Shown: in pieces, positions 57,152-64,000 of the stretch
Layout of the letters: each line of letters begins with the position of its first letter
How positions within the stretch are numbered: the first letter of the stretch is position 1
Origin: Dugong dugon
Lineage: Eukaryota; Chordata; Mammalia; Sirenia; Dugongidae
NCBI GenBank assembly: GCA_030035585.1
Contig: CM057462.1
Location: 140,394,734-140,458,733 of the forward strand
Length of the DNA: 64,000 nt
Direction: 5' to 3'
The notes under the pieces: model-generated
The model's input: the letters and a program-made list of their open reading frames with translations, nothing else
The model's database searches: none
Told to the model about the DNA's origin: nothing
Made by a program: the position numbers and the translations under genes

Positions 57152-58140
57152 ATGGTTCCAGTAGGCATCCAAAATAAAATATCAGATGACTTTCCAGTAG
57201 AAGAAAATGCACTAGAACTACATGATAGGGAATTCAAATCTCTAATATTCAGAATTATCCAAGAGTTGAAGCAAAAAGCAGACAAAAATGAGGAAAAATA
57301 GACAAATTCCTGGAAAAGGCAGACAAAAATTGGGAGATTCAAGAAAATAATACAGAAACAAAATGTTACAATAAACTCACAACTAGAAATCATACAAAAA
57401 CAACAATTAGAACTCTAAAAGGTAAACAACAAGATTTCAGAAATGGACAGTGTCACAGAAGGGCTGAGGAGAAGGTTTGAAACGATGGAAGACAGGATTA
57501 GTGAAATTGAAGACAAACACTTGGATACAACTCTGAGGAAAAATCAGAAAAATAAACGAAGGAAAATGAAGACACCTTGAGAATTATGTGAGATACAATC
57601 AAAATAAAAAATACGTGAGTGATTGGCATTCCAGACCTGGAGGAGAAAATAGAAAACACAGAGAGGATCACCAAAGAATTGTTGACAGAAAACTTCCCCA
57701 ATATTATGAAAGATGGAAAGCTGACCATCAAAGATCAACAAACCCCATCTAAAATAGACCCCAAAAGAAAATCACCAAGGCATATCATAATCACACTCGC
57801 TAAAACCAAAGACATACAAAGATTCCTGAGAGCAGCTTGAGAAAACCAAAAAGTCACATACAAAGGAGAAAAAATAAGGCTTAGCTCGGATTATTCAGCA
57901 GAAACAATGCAGGCAAGAAGGCAATGGGAAGACATATATAAAACCTTGAAAGAAAAAAATTGCAAGCCAAAATAATATATCCTGGAAAGCTCTCATTCAA
58001 ATATGATGATGAAATTAGGACATTTCCAGATAAACACAAATTAAGGGACTATGTAAAAACCAAGCAAAATTTCCAAGAATTATTAGAAGGAATCCTTTGA
58101 TCTAAGAACAAACAACATCAGATCACAGGCTGAATCTAGG
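57152..58140 (+). pseudogene. L1-F ORF1 (broken)
   Basis: ATG at 57152 ('MVPVGIQNKISDDFPVEEN'). The coiled coil begins 'IIQELKQKADKNEEK' and is cut by a frameshift and stop near 57299-57301. The RRM segment ('GIPDLEEKIENTERI', 'NFPNIMKDGKL') and C-terminal segment ('SPRHIIITLAKTKDIQ', then TGA near 57838) are frame-broken. End near 58140 by alignment with the other copies. Confidence 0.88.
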
Positions 58141-58563
58141 ATGCAAGATCATACCAGCCAGATACCAACCAAGGAAATGAACTCTCAAGGACTATCCAAA
58201 ACCAAAAGAATCACAGCAGGGAACAAGAGAGTTTAATCTATAAATGACAACAACATCAGAACAATAAAAGAGGTAATAAACAGTATAGGCATAGAACCTT
58301 CTAATGGAGAAGAAGGCAAAGTGATACCGAGTAACAATAGACTGCTTCAAACCTAGGGAGATAAGGGTAAATTTCAAGGTAACCACAAAGAAAGTTAACA
58401 AACCTACTCATCAAAATAAAGAAGAAATAAAATAAAGTCTCACTAAAAACAAAACCTCCAAAAACAAAAGAAATTAAAAAAATCCACAAACAAAAGGAAT
58501 TCAGCACAGGAGAGTAAGAGGAACAAAGAAAATATCAGCACCGCAAAAAAAAATCACTACAAA

Positions 58564-61500
58564 ATGACAGCAATAAACTCACACCTATCAATAATTACAA
58601 TGAATGTAAATGGCCTAAACACACCCATAAAGAGACAGAAAGTGACAGAATGGATTAAAAAAACAGGATCCATCATTATGTTGTCTATAAGAGGCATACC
58701 TTAGAAACAAAGTTGTAAATGTATCAAAAATCAAAGGATGGAAAAAAATGTATCAAGCAAACAGATACCAAAAAAGAGCAGGAGTGGCAATACTGATCTC
58801 AGATAAAATAAACTTTAAAACTAAATCCTTATAAAAGACAAGAAAGAACAATATATAATGATTAAGGGTACAGTCCATTGTGAAGACATAACCATAATAA
58901 AACATCTACGCCCCAGATGACAGAGCTCCAAAATACATCAAAAAACTCTAACGGCACTGAAAAGAGAAATTGACCTTTCCACAATAACAGTAGACTTCAA
59001 CATACCACTCTTGGTAAAGGACAGAACATCTAGAAAGAAACTCAGCAAAGATTCAAAGACCTAAAGGGCACAATCAGCCAGCTTGACCTCATAAACATAT
59101 GTAGAATGCTCTACCCAACAGCTGCAAAGTACACATTCTTTTCCATTACACATGGAAAATTCTCCAGAATAGACCATATCTTAGGACAGATAAACCCTCA
59201 AAAAGATCCAAAACATTGGGTTAATACAGAGTATCTTCTCTGACCACTATGCCATCAAGCCACAATGCCTTTAACAACAGGAAGAGCAAGGAAAAAAACA
59301 ATCAATTACATGGAAACTGAATAACACCCTAGTTACAAACCACTGGGTAACAGAAGAAATCAGAGATGGAATCAAAACATTCTTAGAATCAAACAAGAAT
59401 GAAAACACATCATACCAAATCCTTTGGGACACAGCAAAGGCAGTCCTCAGAGGACAATTTATAGCAATAGATGCACATATCAAAAAAGAAGAAAGGGACA
59501 AAATCAAAACATTAACTACAGAGCTCAAACAAATAGATAGAGAACAGCAAAAAAAGCCCACAACCACCGGAAGAAAGGAAATAGTAAAGATCAGAGCAGA
59601 AATAAATGAAATAGAGAACAAGAAAAACAATAGAAAAGCCAACAAAACCAAAAGTTGGTTCTTTGAAGAGATCAACAAAATCAACAAACTATTGGCCAGA
59701 TTGACAAAAGAGAAACAGGAGAGGACGCAAATAACCCAAATAAGAAATGAAATGGGTGACATTACAACAGACCCAACTGAAATAAAAAGGATCATAACAG
59801 AGTATTATGAAAAACTATACTCCAACACATTTGAAAACCTAGAGGAGATGGAAATATTTCTCTAATCACACTACCTACCCAAACTAACACAAAGTGATGT
59901 TAAAAATCTGAACAGATGCATAACAAGAGAAGAGACTGAACAGGTAATAAAAAAAACTCCCAACAAAAACAAATCCCTGGCCCAGATGGCTTCAATGGAG
60001 AGTTCTACCAAACATTCAGAGAAGAGCTTATACCAGTACTACTCAAACTATTTCAGGACATAGAAAAGAAAGGGATGCTTCCGAATTCATTCTATGAAGC
60101 CAGCAAAATGCTGATACCAAAACCAGGCAAAGACACCACAAAAAAAGAAAATTACAGACCAATATCTCTCATGAATATAGATACAAAAATTCTCAACAAA
60201 ATTCTAGCCAATAGAATTGAGCATCATATCAAAAAAATAATATACCACAACCAAGTATGATTCATACCACCTATGCAAGGATGGTTCAACATTAGAAAAT
60301 CAATCACCGTAATCCACCACATAAATAAAAGGAAAGAAAAGACTCACAAGATCATCTCAATTGATACAGAAAAGGCATTCGACAAAGTCCAACACCCATT
60401 TCTGATAAAAACTCTCAATAAAATAGGTATAGAAGGGAAATTTCTCAACATAATAAAGGACATCTATGCAAAACCAATGGCCAACATCATTCTTAATGGA
60501 GAGAGGCTGAAAACATTCCCCTTGAGAACAGGAACAAGACAAGGATGCCCTTTATCTCCACTCCTATTTAACATTCTGCTGGAAGTCCTAGCTCGAGCAG
60601 TAAGACAAGAAAAAGAAATAAACGGCATCCAAATTGGTAATGAAGAAGTTAAGCTGTCTCTGTTTGCAGATATGATACTATACATAGAAAACCCTAAAGA
60701 CTTCACAAGAAATCTACTGGCACTAACAGAAAGATTCAGCAGAGTAGCAGGATACAAGATGAACATACAATTATCAGTTGGATTCCTATACACCAATAAG
60801 GAGAATGATGAAAAGAAAATCAGGAAAACAATACCATTTATAATAGCCGTTTAAAAAATGAAATACTTAGGAATAAATCTAACCAGGGATGTAAAAGACC
60901 TATACAAAGAAAACTATAAAACAATACTGCAAGAAACTGAAAGGGATATACGTTAATTGGAAAATATCCCATGCTCATGGATAGGTAGACTCAACGTTGT
61001 GAAAATGACAATTCTACCCAAAGCAATTTAGAAATAGAATGCAATCCCAATCCAAATACCAACAACATTCTTCAAAGAGATGGAAAAACTAATCATTAAC
61101 TTTATATGGAAAGGGAAGAATAGCCCCGAATAAGTAAAGCACCATTGAAGACGAAGAATAAAATTGGAGGACTCACACTACCTGACCTCAGAACCTACTA
61201 TACAGCTACACTAGTCAAAACAGAATGGTACTGGTACAACAACAGATACATTGACCAATGGAACAGAATTGAGAACCCAGATGTAAATCCATCCACCTAC
61301 AGTCACCTGATCTTCGACAAGGGCCCAAAGTCCATCAAATGGGGAAAAGGTAGTCTTTTTAACAAATGGTGCTAGCAAAACTGGATATCCATCTGCAAAA
61401 AAATGAAACAGGACCCATACCTCACAGTATATACAGAAACTAATTCAAAATGGGTCAAAGACATAAATATAAAGCCAAAAAGTATAAAGTTCATAGAACA

Positions 61501-62382
61501 AAAAATAGGATTAATGCTAGAGGCCCTAATACACAGCATTAACAGGCTACAAACCATAACCAACAACACACAAACTCCAGAAGATAAGCTAGATAACTGG
61601 GATCTTCTGAAAATTAAGCACTTATGCTTGTTAAGAGACTCCACCAAAAGAATAAAAAAAGAACCTACAGACATGGAAAAACTTTTTGGACACTGCAAGT
61701 CAGATAGGGGTCTAATCTTTAGGGTCTACAAGAAAATCCAATTCCTGTACAACAAGACAAATAATCCAGTTAAAATGTGGGCAAAGGAAATGAACAGACA
61801 CTTCACCAAAGAAGACATTCAGGTGGCTGATAGACATGAGGAGATGCTGGCTATCACTAGCCATTAGAGAAATGCAGATTAAAACCACAGTGAGATACCA
61901 TCTCACCCCAGCATTACTGACATAAATCAAAAAAATTGGAAATAACCACTGTTGGAGACACTGTGGGGAGATCAGAACTCTTGTGCACTGCTGGTGGGAA
62001 CGCAAAATGATGCAACCATTTTGGAAAATGCTGTGGCGCTTCCTTAGAAAGGTGGAAGTAGAGATACCATACCATCCAGCAATACCACTCCTAGGAATAT
62101 ATCCTAGAAAGAAATAAGAGCTCTCACACAAATAGACATGTGCACACCCATGTTCAGTGCATCATTGTTCACAGTAGCAAAAAGATGGAAGCAACCTGGA
62201 TGCCCACCAACAGATGAATGGATAGACTGTGGTACATACACACAGTGGAGTACTATGCAATGATAAAGAATAATGATGAATCTGTGAAGCATCTCATAAC
62301 ATGGATCAAACTGGAGGACATTGTGCTGAGTGAAATAGGTCAATCACAAAAGGACAGATATTGTATGAGACCACTAGTGTAA
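58564..62382 (+). pseudogene. L1-F ORF2 (RT domain readable, catalytic Asp lost)
   Basis: ATG at 58564 and stop at 62380-62382, about 1272 codons if open. The endonuclease part is riddled with indels. The Trp codon after 'NTLVTNH' (59344-59346) is intact here, unlike C and D. The RT stretch 60273-60854 is open for 193 codons: '[19 protein letters not shown]', '[19 protein letters not shown]', '[14 protein letters not shown]'. The catalytic box reads F-A-D-M (60663-60674), because one GAT codon of F-A-D-D has been deleted in frame. The C-terminal stretch 61145-61867 has '[16 protein letters not shown]' and '[15 protein letters not shown]'. Inactive. Confidence 0.92.
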
Positions 62383-63420
62383 AAACTCCTGAGGGGGTTT
62401 GCACACAAAAAGAAACAATCTTTGTTGGTTTCAAGGATGGGAGGGGTCGGGGGGAGTAAATACTAAATAGACAATAGATAAGTGGTGAGTTTGGTGAAGG
62501 ATGGGACAGTACACAATACTGGGGAAGCCAGCACAACTTGTACAAGGAAAGGTCATGGAGGCTCCATTAACAGATCCAAACTACCTGAGGGACCAAACTG
62601 CTGGGTGGAGGGCTGTGGGCACCATGGTCTTGAGGAACATCTAGCTCAGTTGGCATAACACAGTTTGTAAAGAAAGTATTCTCTATCTTGGTGAGTAGTG
62701 TCTGGGGTCTTGGAAGACTGTGAGCGGCGGCCATCTGGGTTGCTCCACTGGTCTCACGCCTTCTGGAGCAAGGAAGAATGAGAAGAACAGGATACGGAGG
62801 AAAGATTGATCTGAAGGACTGACGGACCACAGCTACCACGGCCTCCATCAGACTGAGTCCAGTGCGGCTGGATGGTGCCTGGCTACCACCACTGGCTGCT
62901 CTGACAGTGATCTCAACGGAGGGTCCCGGACACAGCTGGAGGAAAACATAGAGCAAGAATCTGACTCACGAAAAAAGGACCAGGCTTGCTGGCCTGACAG
63001 AGATTTGAGAAACTCTGAGAGTGTGGCCCCCGGACACCCTTTTATCTCAGTAATGAAGTCACTCCCTGGGTTCACCGTTCAGCCAAAGATTAGACAGCCC
63101 CATAAAACGAAACGAGACTGGCGGGACACAATGGTCCAAGGACGGAGACTGGAGGGCTGGAGGGGACAGGGCTGGTGATGAAAAACCCAAGGTTGAGAAG
63201 GGACAGTGTTGACATGTCGTGGGGTTGTTAGCCATTGTTATAGAGCAATATGTGTACTGACTGTTTAATGACAAACTGTTCTGTAAACCTTCATCTAGAG
63301 TACAATTTAAAAAAAAAAAAAAAAGATTACAGCCAAGAAAGCCCTATGGAGCCGTTCTAATCTATAACACATGGGGTCACTCTAAATCAGGACTGACTTA
63401 ATGGCAGCTAACAACAACAG

Positions 63421-64000
63421 CGGCAATAATTCTATGATTTAAAAATACAGTAATGAAAAGTATAATGCTTGTTATTAAGGGGTTTATGATCTGGTTGTAA
63501 TTGGAAAGTCAAAATCAACATGCGTAAAATATGATAAGCAGTACAAAATATCACTGAGTTAAGAACAAAATTTAATGTGCCACATATGTTATATGACTTT
63601 GAGAATGGAGAATATTAAGGAAGATGAACACAGAGAAATAAACAAGGAAAATTTTACATTACGTTGTAGTTATTTAAGGTCTGAATTAAATGATAGCAAT
63701 GGGAATGGAGATGATGATGAAAAAATAGGTGTTTCAAAATAAAACTGAAAAGGTTAAGAGCATGTTTAGCATACTTTCTTTAATAAATATTGAAATATAT
63801 GAGAAAATTTATAAAAATAACAAACAGCTATATTAAGGTTATTTTCCACTTAAAATGTACAAACTCTGAAAAAAATTCATAATCTCCTATGATACTGAAT
63901 AAATCGTATTCCTTTACATTTTCTGGTGTATTAGACTATCTAAGTGAACATTATAAAGTTTTGCATTGGAAGCTTGCTTATTTTTCATGTCTTCATTATG
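63421..64000. other. AT-rich sequence without a recognised gene
   Basis: No ORF or repeat recognised to the window end. Confidence 0.5.

Larger units (their letters stand above)
55467..63322 (+). mobile_element. L1-F: full-length L1 inserted in an AfroSINE, 14-bp TSD
   Basis: 7.86 kb with a perfect TSD AAGATTACAGCCAA at 55453-55466 and 63323-63336. The cleavage context TT|AAGA fits the L1 endonuclease preference (TT|AAAA). The 5'UTR is more diverged than in A-D and has a single monomer equivalent (about 55790-56080). The 3'UTR has only one tail unit (63200-63305). Both ORFs are broken. Probably an older or separate subfamily compared with A, C and D. Confidence 0.97.
55395..63420 (+). mobile_element. 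AfroSINE split by L1-F
   Basis: The left part 55395-55466 ('ggttcaaacccatccagtgg', 'gatctggcaatctacc') and the right part 63337-63420 ('gaaagccctatggagccgtt', 'cacatggggtcactct', 'atggcagctaacaacaacag') join into one AfroSINE of the longer variant, the type also seen at 17289-17500. Confidence 0.9.

Noticed and set aside
1..64000. CRISPR arrays, prokaryotic operons, phage or toxin systems
   Set aside because: All tandem or dispersed repeats are explained by mammalian transposons and microsatellites. Coding frames are retroelement remnants.

Overview
The window is vertebrate nuclear DNA, almost certainly from an afrotherian mammal and most likely a proboscidean (elephant). The evidence is at least sixteen tRNA-derived AfroSINE copies, whose tails match the 3' end of an RTE (BovB-like) LINE fragment also present here, plus a large set of L1 LINEs and standard mammalian fossils (L2, MIR, ERVL/MLT2-like and MaLR/MLT1-like LTRs). 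I find no host protein-coding exon, rRNA, tRNA gene, CRISPR array or bacterial-type operon. It reads as an intergenic or deep-intronic repeat cluster. Seven L1 copies (called A to G here) cover about 35 kb, or 55% of the window.

Layout. 0-7 kb: AT-rich sequence with scattered AfroSINEs and an old L2. 7.0-12.1 kb: L1-A (+), with intact target-site duplications (TSDs) but about 3.2 kb of ORF2 deleted. 12.1-14.8 kb: no recognisable feature. 14.8-16.15 kb: L2 (+) with an AfroSINE inserted. 16.3-18.8 kb: a tight cluster in which an AfroSINE is split by an ERVL LTR, two AfroSINEs sit back to back, and an ERV1-like LTR abuts a second ERVL LTR. 19.3-20.7 kb: RTE reverse-transcriptase remnant. 22.8-25.0 kb: L1-B (+), a 5' fragment with no 3' end. 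27.3-28.3 kb: a MaLR LTR containing an ERVL LTR. 30.9-31.2 kb: a small inverted-repeat DNA element. 31.5-34.4 kb: L1-E (-), 5' truncated. 34.4-41.5 kb: L1-D (-), near full length. 44.2-45.2 kb: L1-G (+), only a 3' end, of another subfamily. 45.4-54.2 kb: L1-C (+), the longest copy, with three 5'UTR monomers and a 407-bp tandem duplication. 55.5-63.3 kb: L1-F (+), full length, inserted in an AfroSINE. The last 0.6 kb is featureless.

How the parts relate. L1 ORF1 (coiled-coil RNA-binding protein) and ORF2 (endonuclease plus reverse transcriptase) would supply retrotransposition machinery, and the RTE lineage is the probable mobiliser of the AfroSINEs. Every ORF2 seen here is broken, so no autonomous element is present. 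Four aspects of L1 architecture deserve attention: tandem 5'UTR monomers; an unusually long (~424 nt) inter-ORF spacer holding a lysine-rich ORF that overlaps the ORF2 start as ATGA in copies A and C; a 3'UTR with two tails in A, C and D only; and a stop codon directly after the endonuclease domain shared by C and D. I found no convincing new host system. Those L1 features are the strongest candidates for something under-described. All repeat names come from reading the sequence, not from a database search.
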